The notes under the pieces are model-generated. The model saw nothing but the letters and a program-made list of their open reading frames with translations. It was not told the origin of the DNA and ran no database searches. Position numbers and translations under genes: made by a program. Below, piece by piece: positions 7,263 to 15,761 of a stretch of DNA of 37,514 nucleotides (within the stretch, counting starts at the first letter, position 1; every line of letters begins with the position of its first letter). Source of the stretch: Cyanobacteria bacterium bin.51 (lineage in GTDB: Bacteria > Cyanobacteriota > Cyanobacteriia > PCC-6307 > Cyanobiaceae); contig JABMPN010000079.1 of NCBI GenBank assembly GCA_013203655.1, positions 1 through 37,514 on the forward strand. The letters run 5' to 3'.

Positions 7263-7664
7263 TCAGACGGCGAAGGAGCTGCCGCAGCCGCAGGTTTGGC
7301 TGGCATTGGGATTGGTGAAGTTGAAACCGCCGCCGATCAGGGCCGAGCTGAAATCAAGCTGCATCCCGTAGATGTACAGCAGGCTTTTGGGGTCGCAGAC
7401 CACCCGAAAGCTGGCCGCCCCGGACGGTTCGTAGACGTAGACCTCATCGCCTGGAAGGATCGAATCGGCTTCAACGAAATCCATCGTGTAGCTCATGCCG
7501 CTGCAGCCGCCGGAGCGCACGCCCACCCGCAGCAGTTTCTGATCGCCCAGCTGCTGGGTGAGGCCGGCCAGCTGCTTCATGGCCGGATCCGTGATCAGGA
7601 TGCCTTTGCCGTCCTTGCCGGTATGGGCCGTGGCTGCCGGTGGGTTGGAGATCGCGCTGGTCAT
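7263..7664 (-). CDS. HesB/IscA/SufA-family iron-sulfur cluster assembly protein
   Basis: A 133-residue A-type carrier that holds and delivers Fe-S clusters or iron to apoproteins. The three ligand cysteines are at 54 (RSGGCSGMSY), 125 and 127 (QTCGCGSSF), exactly as in IscA/SufA. The core runs from ILITDPAMKQL (about 22) to the C-terminus. The first 20 residues are an Ala/Pro/Gly-rich extension. An extra cysteine lies at 90. The frame is open from 7799, but the ATG at 7664 gives the family N-terminus and leaves 121 bp of shared control region with divergent crtQ. Whether it acts in the SUF or another pathway cannot be told here. Confidence 0.9.
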   Translation of the reverse strand: MTSAISNPPAATAHTGKDGKGILITDPAMKQLAGLTQQLGDQKLLRVGVRSGGCSGMSYTMDFVEADSILPGDEVYVYEPSGAASFRVVCDPKSLLYIYGMQLDFSSALIGGGFNFTNPNASQTCGCGSSFAV

Positions 7665-7701
7665 CGGTGCCGCCTCAGAGAATCTGATCGTTCTTGAATG
7701 C

Positions 7702-7762
7702 ACTCTATGGACGGGTGGCGAATTTCGGGCAACCGCAGCCTGGCTGGCCGGCTCCATAGAGT
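7702..7762. promoter_or_regulatory. 10-bp inverted repeat in the iscA-crtQ divergent control region
   Basis: ACTCTATGGA (7702-7711) and its exact reverse complement TCCATAGAGT (7753-7762) are 41 bp apart within the 121-bp space between two divergent genes. The spacing is about four helical turns. It could be a paired operator or a looping site; no known regulator motif is recognised. No clear -10/-35 pair could be assigned. Confidence 0.4.
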
Positions 7763-7785
7763 CTTGATCTCCTGGAGCAGGCAAG

Positions 7786-9264
7786 GTGCGAGTCGCCATC
7801 GTGGGTGCGGGTCTGGCTGGTCTGTCGGCCGCCGTGGATCTGTGTGAGGCCGGCCACCAGGTGGATCTCTACGAATCCCGTCCGTTCGTCGGCGGCAAGG
7901 TGGGCAGCTGGGAGGACGCAGACGGCAACCACATCGAGATGGGGTTGCACGTGTTCTTTTTCAATTACGCCAACCTGTTTGCCCTGATGCGCAAGGTGGG
8001 GGCATTCGAGAACCTGCTTCCCAAAGACCACACCCACCTGTTCGTCAACAAAGGTGGCGACCTGCGGGAGCTGGATTTTCGCTTTCTGATCGGCGCGCCG
8101 TTCAACGGCCTCAAGGCTTTTTTCACCACGCCCCAGCTCGACTGGATCGACAAGCTGCGCAATGCCCTGGCCCTCGGCACCAGCCCGATCGTGCGCGGAC
8201 TGGTCGACTACGACGGCGCCATGAGGGTGATCCGCGAGCTGGATCGGATCAGTTTCAAGGAATGGTTCCTCGGCCACGGCGGCAGCGAGCGCAGCCTCAA
8301 GCGGCTCTGGGATCCGATTTCCTATGCCCTGGGCTTCATCGATTGTGGCGCCATGTCGGCTCGCTGCATGCTGACCATCTTCCTGATGTTCGCGTCCAAG
8401 ACCGAGGCCTCCAAGCTCAACTTGCTCAAGGGTTCGCCCCACCGCTGGCTGCACCGCCCCATCCTTGATTACATCGAAGCCCGCGGTGCCCGCCTGCATC
8501 TGCGCCATCGCGTCAAGGAGGTGCATTACCGCCAGGACGGCGCCGACGCCCCCGAGGTGAGTGCCCTCACCCTGGGCACCCCGGACGGGGAGAGTGTGAT
8601 TGAGGCCGATGCCTACCTGGCGGCCTGCGATGTGCCGGGAATCCAGCGCCTCCTGCCCCAGGCCTGGCGGCGCTACCCCCAGTTCGAGCACATCTACAAA
8701 CTCGATACGGTGCCGGTTGCCACGGTGCAGCTCCGCTACGACGGCTGGGTGACTGAGCTCGGTGCGTCGGCCGAGCAGGAGCGGGCCCGCCGTGACCTGG
8801 GAACCCCCACCGGCCTGAACAATCTTCTGTACACCGCTGACGCCGATTTCAGCTGTTTCGCCGACCTCGCCCTGGCCAGCCCCGCCGATTACCGCCGTGA
8901 GGGCGAGGGATCCCTGCTGCAGTGCGTGCTCACGCCGGGGGATCCCTGGATCTCCCGCAAAAATGCAGAGATCGTCGCCGCTGTCGATGCCCAAGTGCGG
9001 GAGCTGTTTCCCTCGGCGAAGAATCTCACCTTGACCTGGAGCAACGTGATGAAACTGGCCCAGTCTCTCTACCGTGAGGCTCCTGGCATGGAGCCCTATC
9101 GTCCGCAGCAGCGCACACCGGTTCGAAATTTCTTCCTGGCCGGCAGTTACACACGCCAGGATTACATCGATTCGATGGAAGGGGCCACGATGAGCGGTCG
9201 CCTGGCTGCTGCGGTGATTCTTGACCAGCCGGCGCGGCTGGCCAGCAGCGCCGTGGTGGCCTGA
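7786..9264 (+). CDS. crtQ: Zeta-carotene desaturase (plant-type)
   Basis: A 492-residue FAD enzyme that desaturates 9,9'-di-cis-zeta-carotene through neurosporene to prolycopene, feeding beta-carotene and zeaxanthin synthesis at the thylakoid membrane. The FAD-binding fold starts at residue 2 ([18 protein letters not shown]), followed by [12 protein letters not shown] and the [20 protein letters not shown] stretch diagnostic of CrtQ/ZDS. The C-terminal FAD contact is [19 protein letters not shown]. It starts at a GTG with GGAG about 9 bases upstream. It is followed 5 bp later by an SRPBCC gene. The closest alternative, phytoene desaturase CrtP, differs in the HVFFFNYAN segment. Confidence 0.95.
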   Translation: MRVAIVGAGLAGLSAAVDLCEAGHQVDLYESRPFVGGKVGSWEDADGNHIEMGLHVFFFNYANLFALMRKVGAFENLLPKDHTHLFVNKGGDLRELDFRFLIGAPFNGLKAFFTTPQLDWIDKLRNALALGTSPIVRGLVDYDGAMRVIRELDRISFKEWFLGHGGSERSLKRLWDPISYALGFIDCGAMSARCMLTIFLMFASKTEASKLNLLKGSPHRWLHRPILDYIEARGARLHLRHRVKEVHYRQDGADAPEVSALTLGTPDGESVIEADAYLAACDVPGIQRLLPQAWRRYPQFEHIYKLDTVPVATVQLRYDGWVTELGASAEQERARRDLGTPTGLNNLLYTADADFSCFADLALASPADYRREGEGSLLQCVLTPGDPWISRKNAEIVAAVDAQVRELFPSAKNLTLTWSNVMKLAQSLYREAPGMEPYRPQQRTPVRNFFLAGSYTRQDYIDSMEGATMSGRLAAAVILDQPARLASSAVVA

Positions 9265-9269
9265 AGACC

Positions 9270-9716
9270 ATGGGTCGTTGGTTGGAGCACAGCGTCACCA
9301 CCGAGATCCGGGCTTCGGCTGAGCGGGTCTGGGAGGTCTGGAGTGATCTTGAGGCGATGCCGCGCTGGATGCGCTGGATTGAATCGGTCAAAACCCTGGA
9401 GGATCCCGATCTCACCGACTGGACCCTCTCGGCCCAGGGGTTTCGCTTCCACTGGAAAGCGAGGATCAGCCAGCGGGTGGAAGCCCAGCAGCTGCACTGG
9501 GAATCGGTGGGGGGACTGCCCACCAAGGGGGCGGTGCGCTTTTATCCCCAGACCCCTTCGCTGACCACGGTTCGGCTCACGGTCAGCTACGAGTTGCCCG
9601 GGGTGCTTGCCCCCTTGATGGAACCAGCCATCCTGGGGGGAATCGTTACCAGGGAGCTCCAGGCCAATCTGGACCGCTTCAGGGATCTTGTCGAAGCTGA
9701 TCTTCCGAGCCGTTGA
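9270..9716 (+). CDS. SRPBCC (START/cyclase-like) family protein
   Basis: A 148-residue single-domain protein with the helix-grip fold used to hold lipids, polyketides or pigments. Seen are the opening EIRASAERVWEVWSDLEAMPRWMRW, the central strand series with FRFHWKARISQRVE, and the long C-terminal helix ELQANLDRFRDLVE. It begins 5 bp after crtQ on the same strand, so it is very likely co-transcribed. A role in handling carotenoid intermediates or membrane lipids is a reasonable guess from position only; no catalytic residues are evident. Its end overlaps the next gene by 29 bp. Confidence 0.83.
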   Translation: MGRWLEHSVTTEIRASAERVWEVWSDLEAMPRWMRWIESVKTLEDPDLTDWTLSAQGFRFHWKARISQRVEAQQLHWESVGGLPTKGAVRFYPQTPSLTTVRLTVSYELPGVLAPLMEPAILGGIVTRELQANLDRFRDLVEADLPSR

Positions 9717-10350
9717 GAGCGAAAGCAGCTGGGCCAGACCGCTGCTGCTGCCAGGACTCCTGGCCCTGATCGCCTGCGGCGGTCCGCCACCTCCATCGCC
9801 ACCGCTTGCCGAGGTCCGGGCGCCTGCCCCTGCCGCCGCGCCGCTGGCGCCCACGTCTGCGGCGCAGCTCGAGCGCTCCGCCACAACGATCGCCAAGTCC
9901 TTCACCCCACTCTTCACCCCACTGCCCACGGCCCAGCAGGTGCTGGCCGGCAATGCCGAGCGTCGCAGCGATCCCTTCGCTCCCCTTCCCGACTCCAGGG
10001 GACCCCGGCCCATGGCATCCTCTGGCTCCGCGCCCGTCGCCAGCTCCGCCAAGCCCACGCCCCCAGCCCAGGCCCCGCCCTCCTCGAAGGACTCCACGAA
10101 GCACTCCCCGGTGGCCCTGCCACCAGGATTTCAGTTCAACGGCGTCATCACTGTCGCTGGGGTTTCGCAGGCTCTGGTGGCCTTCGGCAACGAGAGCGGC
10201 AGCGTTTCAATCGGCGATCAAGGTGGCAGTCAGACGCCCATGCTTCCCCCCGGCTGGAGCGTCGCTTCGATCGATGCCGGCAGTGGCAGCCTCCAGCTTC
10301 GTTCGGGCAAGCAGCTGGTCACCGCCTGGCTCAGTCCGGCGCTGCCCTGA
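9688..10350 (+). CDS. Proline-rich putative lipoprotein
   Basis: A 220-residue protein with an N-terminal hydrophobic stretch and lipobox (LALIAC, Cys 30), so probably an exported lipoprotein. A long Pro/Ala/Ser-rich linker (about 31-130) follows, then a compact beta-rich C-terminal domain (about 131-220, FQFNGVITVAGVSQALVAFG to LRSGKQLVTAWL). That domain, preceded by RRSDPFAPL, recalls PilP/GspC-type periplasmic domains of pilus and secretion systems, but the likeness is by eye only. No ATG is available; the TTG at 9688 has AGGG just upstream and overlaps the SRPBCC gene by 29 bp. Its 3' end overlaps hemD on the other strand by 20 bp. Confidence 0.65.
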   Translation: MSKLIFRAVESESSWARPLLLPGLLALIACGGPPPPSPPLAEVRAPAPAAAPLAPTSAAQLERSATTIAKSFTPLFTPLPTAQQVLAGNAERRSDPFAPLPDSRGPRPMASSGSAPVASSAKPTPPAQAPPSSKDSTKHSPVALPPGFQFNGVITVAGVSQALVAFGNESGSVSIGDQGGSQTPMLPPGWSVASIDAGSGSLQLRSGKQLVTAWLSPALP

Positions 10351-11161
10351 GCAGCGGTCGCCCTGCCAGGCTGGCGATGCAGGCCTGAACCAGACCGCTG
10401 AGGTCGTAAGGATCGGCCTCGCCATCCACCCGGCCGAGCAGCTCCCTGCAGGTGCGGCTGGTCTGGGGGCCGATCGAGATCAAGGCCACCGGCGCCAGCT
10501 GCCGCTGCCAGTCGTCACCGAAGCTGCGCTGCAGCAGCCGGCAGGTATGCACCACCGTCTTGCCGCTGCTGAAGGTGAGCGCATCGATGCGGCCCTGCTC
10601 AAGGGCAAGGGCGGTGGCGACGGGCATGCGGGCCGGGCAGCGCGATTCATAGGCGGCCACTTCAACGACCCGGGCACCGGCCTCGGCAAAGGCTTCGCCC
10701 AGCAGGGTGCGCCCGCCGCTCTGGACCCGCGGCAGCAGCAGCCGCAGGCCCCAGCCAGAAACGGGAAAGTGCTCGATCAGGCTGTCGGCCACGAATGCCG
10801 GCGGCACGAAGTCAGCCGGTGCCCGCAGCGCTTCAAGGCGTGCAGCGGTTTTTCGGCCCACCGCTGCGATCTTCACCGTGCCGGGTCGGCGGGAGAGGTT
10901 GGTGCCGATCCGCTCCAGCCGCTGCTCCACGGCGTCGACGCCATTGCTGCTCGAGAAGATCAGCCAGTGGAAGTCGGCGAGTTCGCCCAGGGCATCGTCA
11001 AGCGGGCCCCATTCGTCCGGTGGGCCGATCACCAGGGCCGGCAGGTCGAGCACCCGGGCCCCGGCCCGCTCGAACCGTTGCCGGGCTTCGGCGAGCTGGC
11101 TCTCGGCCCTGGTCACCACGATGGTGCGGTCCTGAAGGGGTGGCAACAATGCTGAGCCCAT
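10331..11161 (-). CDS. hemD: Uroporphyrinogen-III synthase
   Basis: A 276-residue cytosolic enzyme that closes hydroxymethylbilane with inversion of ring D to give uroporphyrinogen III, the last common precursor of chlorophyll, heme, phycobilins, siroheme and cobalamin. The HemD family is weakly conserved. It is recognised here by TIVVTRAESQLAEARQRFE at the start, HWLIFSSSNGVDAVEQRL, the VAAYESRCP linker, DALTFSSGKTVVHTC and LISIGPQTSRTCRELLG. Length is normal, slightly long at both ends. It starts 4 bp after the glycosyltransferase-TPR gene on the same strand, so the two are co-transcribed. The stop lies inside the convergent lipoprotein gene. Confidence 0.9.
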   Translation of the reverse strand: MGSALLPPLQDRTIVVTRAESQLAEARQRFERAGARVLDLPALVIGPPDEWGPLDDALGELADFHWLIFSSSNGVDAVEQRLERIGTNLSRRPGTVKIAAVGRKTAARLEALRAPADFVPPAFVADSLIEHFPVSGWGLRLLLPRVQSGGRTLLGEAFAEAGARVVEVAAYESRCPARMPVATALALEQGRIDALTFSSGKTVVHTCRLLQRSFGDDWQRQLAPVALISIGPQTSRTCRELLGRVDGEADPYDLSGLVQACIASLAGRPLLRAAPD

Positions 11162-11165
11162 GCGC

Positions 11166-12359
11166 TCAGACCTCCAGTTTCATGGTGGCTCCGGCCTGCT
11201 GCCGCAGCCGGCTGGCTTCCTGATGCCGGCCCTGGAGGCTCAGCAGCCGGATCGCCTGGCGAAAGCTGGCCCGTGCCGCATCGATGTTGCCGCCGAGAAG
11301 CTGAGCCACGGCAAGGTTCTGGTGGGTTTCGGCGTGGTCGGGGTCGCACTCCAGGGCGGTGGCGTAGGCCTCCAGCGCACCGGCGATCGCGCCCTGCCTG
11401 CGGCGGATCAGCCCCAGGTTGAGCCAGCCAGTCACCAGCTCCGGCGCGCTGTGGGCGGCCTGTTCAGCCAGCAGCAGGGCGGCCTCGCTCTCGCCCTGGC
11501 GCAGCAGCAGGGCGCTGAGGTTCAGCTGCGCCCCGAAGCTCAGCCGCGGATCCAGTGGCAGGGCCAGGGCCTGGCGGTAGAGGCTGATGGCCAGCTCGGG
11601 AGCGGCCGGAGCTTCGGCCATTGCCAGGTGCAGCAGCAGTTCGTAGCGCTCAGGGTGGGCCTGCTCGGGGCAGTGGGCCAGCCCGTCACGCAGCACCAGC
11701 TGGGCCCGATCCAGTCGACCTTCGCTGATCTCCAGCCCACCCAACTTGGCGCTGGCGTAGGGATCGCCGGGGTGCTCGCGCAACTCCTGCTCCATGGCAC
11801 GGCGCAGGCGGCTGGCCTTGTTGCCGGCGGCCAGCCGTTCCGGCTTGTAGCCGTCATGGCAGAGGGCCGGCTGGGGGCAATTGGCAATCCGCCAATGGGG
11901 CTCTTTGGCGCGCAAGGCCAGCACGCTGTCGTCCACCATCGCGTGGTACGGGCGGCTCCAGCGGATTTCCGGATGGCGCCGGAACAGCCGGCTCACCCTG
12001 GAATAGGGCGACTGCTTGGCGCCACGCTCGAAGCGCAACAGGTTGATCAGCAGCAGGTCAGGCTGGGCCATCAGCTGCCGCAGCGGCTCCCAGGCCTCTG
12101 GCAGCAATTGCTCATCGGCATCGAGCACCAGCACCCAATCGCCGCTGACCCAGCCCAGGGCCAAATTGCGCGCCGGGGCAAAGTCACCGGGCCAGGGGAT
12201 CGCATGCACCGTGGCGCCGTGTTGCCTGGCGATGGCAGCGGTGGCATCGCGGGAGCCGGTGTCGACCACCACCTGTTCATCGACGAAGCCCTGCACCGAC
12301 GCCAGGCAGGCGGCGAGACGCTCTGCCTCATCGCGCACGATCATCGAGAGGCTGAGCAT
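11166..12359 (-). CDS. Family 2 glycosyltransferase fused to TPR repeats
   Basis: A 397-residue protein in two parts. Residues 1 to about 220 form a GT-A glycosyltransferase fold (MLSLSMIVRDEAERL, VVVDTGSRDAT, the metal-binding DAD at 80-82 in LVLDADEQ, and RLFRRHPEIRW). Residues from about 225 to 390 are tetratricopeptide repeats (for example PELVTGWLNLGLIRRRQGAIAGALEAYATALECDPDHAETHQNLAVAQL). This GT2-TPR layout is common in cyanobacteria, and the target, protein or glycan, is unknown. The open frame extends to 12491, but the ATG at 12359 starts exactly at the GT2 strand. It is followed 4 bp later by hemD, an unexpected operon partner. Confidence 0.83.
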   Translation of the reverse strand: MLSLSMIVRDEAERLAACLASVQGFVDEQVVVDTGSRDATAAIARQHGATVHAIPWPGDFAPARNLALGWVSGDWVLVLDADEQLLPEAWEPLRQLMAQPDLLLINLLRFERGAKQSPYSRVSRLFRRHPEIRWSRPYHAMVDDSVLALRAKEPHWRIANCPQPALCHDGYKPERLAAGNKASRLRRAMEQELREHPGDPYASAKLGGLEISEGRLDRAQLVLRDGLAHCPEQAHPERYELLLHLAMAEAPAAPELAISLYRQALALPLDPRLSFGAQLNLSALLLRQGESEAALLLAEQAAHSAPELVTGWLNLGLIRRRQGAIAGALEAYATALECDPDHAETHQNLAVAQLLGGNIDAARASFRQAIRLLSLQGRHQEASRLRQQAGATMKLEV

Positions 12360-12698
12360 CGAAAGGGCAGCGCCTGGGGGGAGCCTAAGGGGCCTCCCTG
12401 CCGCTTCTGATGGCTCGCCCATGGGTCGCCCATGGCCATAGCCAGCCAAATCCGCTTGGGGCTCCTGGCGGTAACTCTCCTGTCGGTCCACCCCCTGGCG
12501 GCCAAAAGCTCATGATTCCGGCTCAGCGATCTCCCAGGGGCCAAGCTCAGCGCCTCTTGCCTGACATCCCGCTCTGCCCCCCTGGCTCTGACCCTGACAG
12601 CAGCCCTGGCCTTAATGCGCTATGCAGGGCACTTGCCACGGTTTCTCCGCCGCGCCGATCCATGCAGACCTGCCGATCCACCCCGTTGCTGAGTTCCG
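12360..12698. other. 339-bp gap without a convincing gene
   Basis: This space lies between two divergent genes and must hold promoters for both. I see a short direct repeat, TCGCCCATGG, near 12414-12435. I also see a 27-codon frame (12432-12515, MAIASQIRLGLLAVTLLSV and on) that reads like a signal peptide but stops at once. No hairpin terminator, tRNA or known small photosynthetic subunit was found on either strand. Confidence 0.5.
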
Positions 12699-13409
12699 AT
12701 GACCACCGTTGATGCCTTCTGGCTGCTCCATCCCTTCCTGGCTGTGGTGTTGGTGTACCCACTCCTGGGGGTGGTGCTGCGGCTTGCCCAGCAGACCCGT
12801 AACCGCCGCCTGAATGAGGTCAAGCATCCGCCCACGGTGGGTCGGGACCATGCCGATCTGGGCAAGTGGCTGGCCGGTGGAGTGGTGGGGATCGTGCTGA
12901 TCGCCCTGGTGGTGGTGATCGCCACCAACAACACGCTTCAGGAGTTCACGGGAGGGGCGCCACGACTGGCGTTGCTGCTGCTGGCGCTGATCGGCACAAC
13001 GCTGGCCTTCGTGGCGCTCTGGAAGGCGCGAAAGCCGATCTACCGCGCCGCCTTTGCCTTTGTGTGCTGGGCAGGGGTGATCGCCCTCGGGCTGCAGCCC
13101 GAGGTGTTTCGTCTCGGCGACAATCCGTTTGAGCCGGCCTTCTGGCAATCGCACTTCTGGGGCGGCGCCGGCCTGACCGGCCTGATGCTGTTCTCGGTGG
13201 CCAGCCGTCCGGAAATCCACAAGCACCTGCACTGGCGGCGCTGGCACATCGCCATGAACTGCCTGGCAGCGGTGATTTTCATGGCCCAGGGCTGGACCGG
13301 ACCGCGCGATCTGCTCGAGATTCCGCTCAGCTGGCAGAAGCCCACGATCTACAGCTGTGACTTTGAGGCCCGCACCTGTCCCGCGCCTGCCCCGGCCCCT
13401 GCCCCTTAG
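12699..13409 (+). CDS. DUF4079 family membrane protein
   Basis: A 236-residue integral membrane protein of a family found in cyanobacteria and plastid-bearing organisms, function unknown. Hydrophobic segments lie near residues 8-28, 57-77, 88-107, 115-130, 152-168 and 188-203. The conserved histidine-rich segment SRPEIHKHLHWRRWHIAMNC (about 168-187) sits before the last helix. Such histidines could bind heme or metal, but this is not shown. The protein ends in a (Pro-Ala)n tail of ten residues after a cysteine. The gene ends 8 bp from the convergent GH3 gene. Confidence 0.75.
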   Translation: MTTVDAFWLLHPFLAVVLVYPLLGVVLRLAQQTRNRRLNEVKHPPTVGRDHADLGKWLAGGVVGIVLIALVVVIATNNTLQEFTGGAPRLALLLLALIGTTLAFVALWKARKPIYRAAFAFVCWAGVIALGLQPEVFRLGDNPFEPAFWQSHFWGGAGLTGLMLFSVASRPEIHKHLHWRRWHIAMNCLAAVIFMAQGWTGPRDLLEIPLSWQKPTIYSCDFEARTCPAPAPAPAP

Positions 13410-13417
13410 CGGGCCCC

Positions 13418-15067
13418 CTAGTCGGTGAAACCCCCTTCGATGCCGCCTGCGGCCAGCCCGAGGCGATCAAGCAGCACGGCCTGGGCGAGGGGCATCTGCC
13501 CCGGGCTGTAGGCCGCCGGCAGATCGGCTGGCAGCAACGGCTGCAACGCATGCCAGAGATAGGGGCTGCCGTAGACGGCCAGCCCCGCCAGGCGCCCGGC
13601 GGCCAGCAGCTGGGTCACCACCGCAGGCCAGGGTTCCTCCCCGCCCGCACTCCCCCGGAAGGGATTCCCGCGCACGAACAGCTGCAGCAGCACCGGGCCG
13701 GCCGGTAGCCGCTCCAGGGCCAGGGGCGCGCTGGCGTTGTGGCTCCAGGGGCTAGGGCTGCGTCCATCCATCAGGCAGGCGGCGTAGCCCAACCCTGCCG
13801 GGCGCTGCAGGGCCGGTGCCATCAGCGGCAGGAAGGCATTGGCCACGGTGCTGTCCAGCCGGATCAGGTTCAGGCCGGGCCCCGCCGGCAGTTGGGCCTC
13901 GCCCTGAGCCTGCAGGCTCAGGGTCACCAGTTCCCTGGCCAGGGTCCGTTCTGCATTCGACTCGAGCCCTTCGAGATCGCCTAGGGACAGCGCGGCGCCC
14001 GGGTCCTGGGCTGGCAACGACGAGGAGGCGAGTGCGAACTCGCGCCGCTCCAGGCTCTGCTCGAGCCGGGCCATGGGGATCCGGCCGCTCTGCAGGGCCT
14101 CCAGCAGGGCCGTGATCGCGGCATCGGCGTCGGCGGGCATCAACAGCAGGTCGGAGCCGGCGGCAAAGGCCAGTACCGCCGCTTCGCCAGCGCCCCACTG
14201 ACCGGTGATCGCCTCCATCACCAGGGCATCGGTCACCACAAGTCCAGCGAAGCCGAGGTCCTGGCGCAGCAGCTGATCGAGCACCGATGCTGAAAGGGTG
14301 GCCGGCCGCTGGGGATCCAGTGCCGGCAGTTGCAGGTGGGCGGTCATCACGCTGGCGACCCCGGCCGCGATCGCCTGGCGGAAGGGGGGCAGCTCCACCG
14401 CATCGAGCCGCTCGCGGTCGTGGGTGAGTACGGGCAGCTCCAGGTGCGAATCGCTGCTGGTGTCGCCGTGGCCGGGGAAGTGCTTGGCACAGGCCAGCAC
14501 CCCCTCGGCCTGGGTGCCCAGGAGAAAGGCGGTCGCCAGCTCCCCGACGCTGCCTGGATCTTCCCCCCAGGCCCGCACGTTGATCACCGGGTTGGCCGGG
14601 TTGTTGTTGACATCACAGACCGGCGCCAGCACCCAGTTCAGACCCAGCAGGCGAGCCTGGCGGCCGGTGCAGCGCCCGTAGGCGGTCGCCAGACGGACAG
14701 CCCTGGCCGGATCGCTGCGGTGAAGCAGGCCGAGGGCCAGCGGGGGCACCAGCCAGCTGGCCCCCTCAAAGCGTTGGCCCACCCCTTCTTCGACATCGGC
14801 GCAGAGCAGCAGGGGATGGTCCGCCCAGGCCCGGAGCTGGCCTGTGCGCAAGCGCAGCTCGGCGGCACTGCCACCGAGCAGGATCACGCCACCCACGCCC
14901 AGGCGTAACAGCCGCTGCAGCTCGGCATTGGCCAGCTCCCAGCGTGGATAGCGGCGCTGGCCATCGTTGAGATGGCCGCTGCCACGCACCACGACCAGGC
15001 GCGCCACCTGCTCCTTCAGGCTCAAGCGGCGCCAGTCAGGCTGAGCTGTCATCACTGGTTGGCTCAT
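13418..15067 (-). CDS. Glycoside hydrolase family 3 protein (NagZ-like beta-N-acetylhexosaminidase)
   Basis: A 549-residue hydrolase. The N-terminal GH3 barrel (to about residue 340) holds the substrate-binding KHFPGHGD motif (Lys195-His196), the NagZ-type catalytic Asp-His pair in DTSSDSH (Asp206, His208) and the nucleophile aspartate in LVVTDALVM (Asp280). These features point to removal of N-acetylglucosamine from peptidoglycan fragments in cell-wall recycling. A C-terminal domain of about 200 residues makes it longer than E. coli NagZ and nearer the two-domain Bacillus type. It is the third gene of DUF751-rbfA-GH3 and overlaps rbfA. Starts at 15082, 15067 and 15052 are all possible; 15067 is a compromise. 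Confidence 0.87.
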   Translation of the reverse strand: MSQPVMTAQPDWRRLSLKEQVARLVVVRGSGHLNDGQRRYPRWELANAELQRLLRLGVGGVILLGGSAAELRLRTGQLRAWADHPLLLCADVEEGVGQRFEGASWLVPPLALGLLHRSDPARAVRLATAYGRCTGRQARLLGLNWVLAPVCDVNNNPANPVINVRAWGEDPGSVGELATAFLLGTQAEGVLACAKHFPGHGDTSSDSHLELPVLTHDRERLDAVELPPFRQAIAAGVASVMTAHLQLPALDPQRPATLSASVLDQLLRQDLGFAGLVVTDALVMEAITGQWGAGEAAVLAFAAGSDLLLMPADADAAITALLEALQSGRIPMARLEQSLERREFALASSSLPAQDPGAALSLGDLEGLESNAERTLARELVTLSLQAQGEAQLPAGPGLNLIRLDSTVANAFLPLMAPALQRPAGLGYAACLMDGRSPSPWSHNASAPLALERLPAGPVLLQLFVRGNPFRGSAGGEEPWPAVVTQLLAAGRLAGLAVYGSPYLWHALQPLLPADLPAAYSPGQMPLAQAVLLDRLGLAAGGIEGGFTD

Positions 15068-15467
15068 CAACGCCTGCTTCATCGCTGCCAGCTGGAATTT
15101 CTCCGCGCTCCAGCCGTTGCCGCCCGAGTTGGTTGAGCAGGCCCAGCACCGTGGTGCCTTTTTCGATGCCGCGATCGAGCTGAAAGATCACCTCAGGGGT
15201 GCGCCGCAGCTTGAGCCTCCGGCCCAGTTCTCCTTTGACAAAAGGCGTGGCCGATTTCAGCCCGGCCAGGGCTTCCTGGCGGTCGTCTTCGCTGCCGAAG
15301 ATGCTCACAAAAATTTTGCAGTGCTGCAGGTCGCCGGCCACCTCCACGGTGGTGACGCTGACCATGCCCAGGGCAATGCGTTCGTCCTTGAGCCCATGGA
15401 CGAGTAGTTCACTCACCTCTCGCCGGATCAGCGCCGCGACCCGCTCCACCCGTCGGCCCTGTGCCAT
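15036..15467 (-). CDS. rbfA: Ribosome-binding factor A
   Basis: A 143-residue KH-type RNA-binding protein that matures the 5' end of 16S rRNA and the 30S subunit, important in the cold. It is recognised from [22 protein letters not shown] at the start, [23 protein letters not shown] in the core and [18 protein letters not shown] near the end. A 25-residue acidic tail ([16 protein letters not shown]) extends past the fold. The frame is open upstream to 15830, but the ATG at 15467 is the family start. It begins 2 bp after DUF751 and overlaps the GH3 gene, so the three form an operon. Confidence 0.93.
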   Translation of the reverse strand: MAQGRRVERVAALIRREVSELLVHGLKDERIALGMVSVTTVEVAGDLQHCKIFVSIFGSEDDRQEALAGLKSATPFVKGELGRRLKLRRTPEVIFQLDRGIEKGTTVLGLLNQLGRQRLERGEIPAGSDEAGVDEPTSDDSSA

Positions 15468-15469
15468 GC

Positions 15470-15676
15470 CTAAGCCAGTGGTGAAGGATTCACCATCGCA
15501 CGCAGCACCAGGGTGAGGCTGAGCATGCCGCTGACCAGGGCGCCGATCAGGGCGACGGCGGTGACCGGATTGCTGCGCCGCTTGGCCAGCGGTTCGAATA
15601 CCGAGTTGAACACCCCCAGGCTGAAGGCCACCAGATAACGCGGATAGCGCGTCACGTTCAGGAAAAAGTCCTTCAT
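15470..15676 (-). CDS. DUF751 (Ycf33-like) small membrane protein
   Basis: A 68-residue protein found in cyanobacteria and in some plastid genomes as Ycf33. It carries the family opening [20 protein letters not shown] and the middle [16 protein letters not shown]. Two hydrophobic segments (about 12-30 and 38-60) flank a short charged loop (PLAKRRSNP). Function is unknown. It is the first gene of the DUF751-rbfA-GH3 run, ending 2 bp before rbfA. The start at 15676 lies 85 bp from the TTG chosen for the divergent GST. Confidence 0.85.
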   Translation of the reverse strand: MKDFFLNVTRYPRYLVAFSLGVFNSVFEPLAKRRSNPVTAVALIGALVSGMLSLTLVLRAMVNPSPLA

Positions 15677-15761
15677 GGCAGGCGGTATGGCGCGGCAGTC
15701 CCAGCGCGAGGCGTGGCGGAATCACAGCTACTCTGCCGCCACGGGGTCCGAGGCGACGAAG

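Noticed and set aside
6349-7371. 340-codon plus-strand frame
   Set aside because: It is antisense to the LpxB-related, TPR and IscA genes and has a Gln/Pro/His/Gly-rich composition without family motifs, typical of a shadow frame in GC-rich DNA.
9806-11155. 449-codon plus-strand frame over the lipoprotein and hemD
   Set aside because: It is Arg/Pro-rich shadow sequence; hemD on the opposite strand has family motifs.
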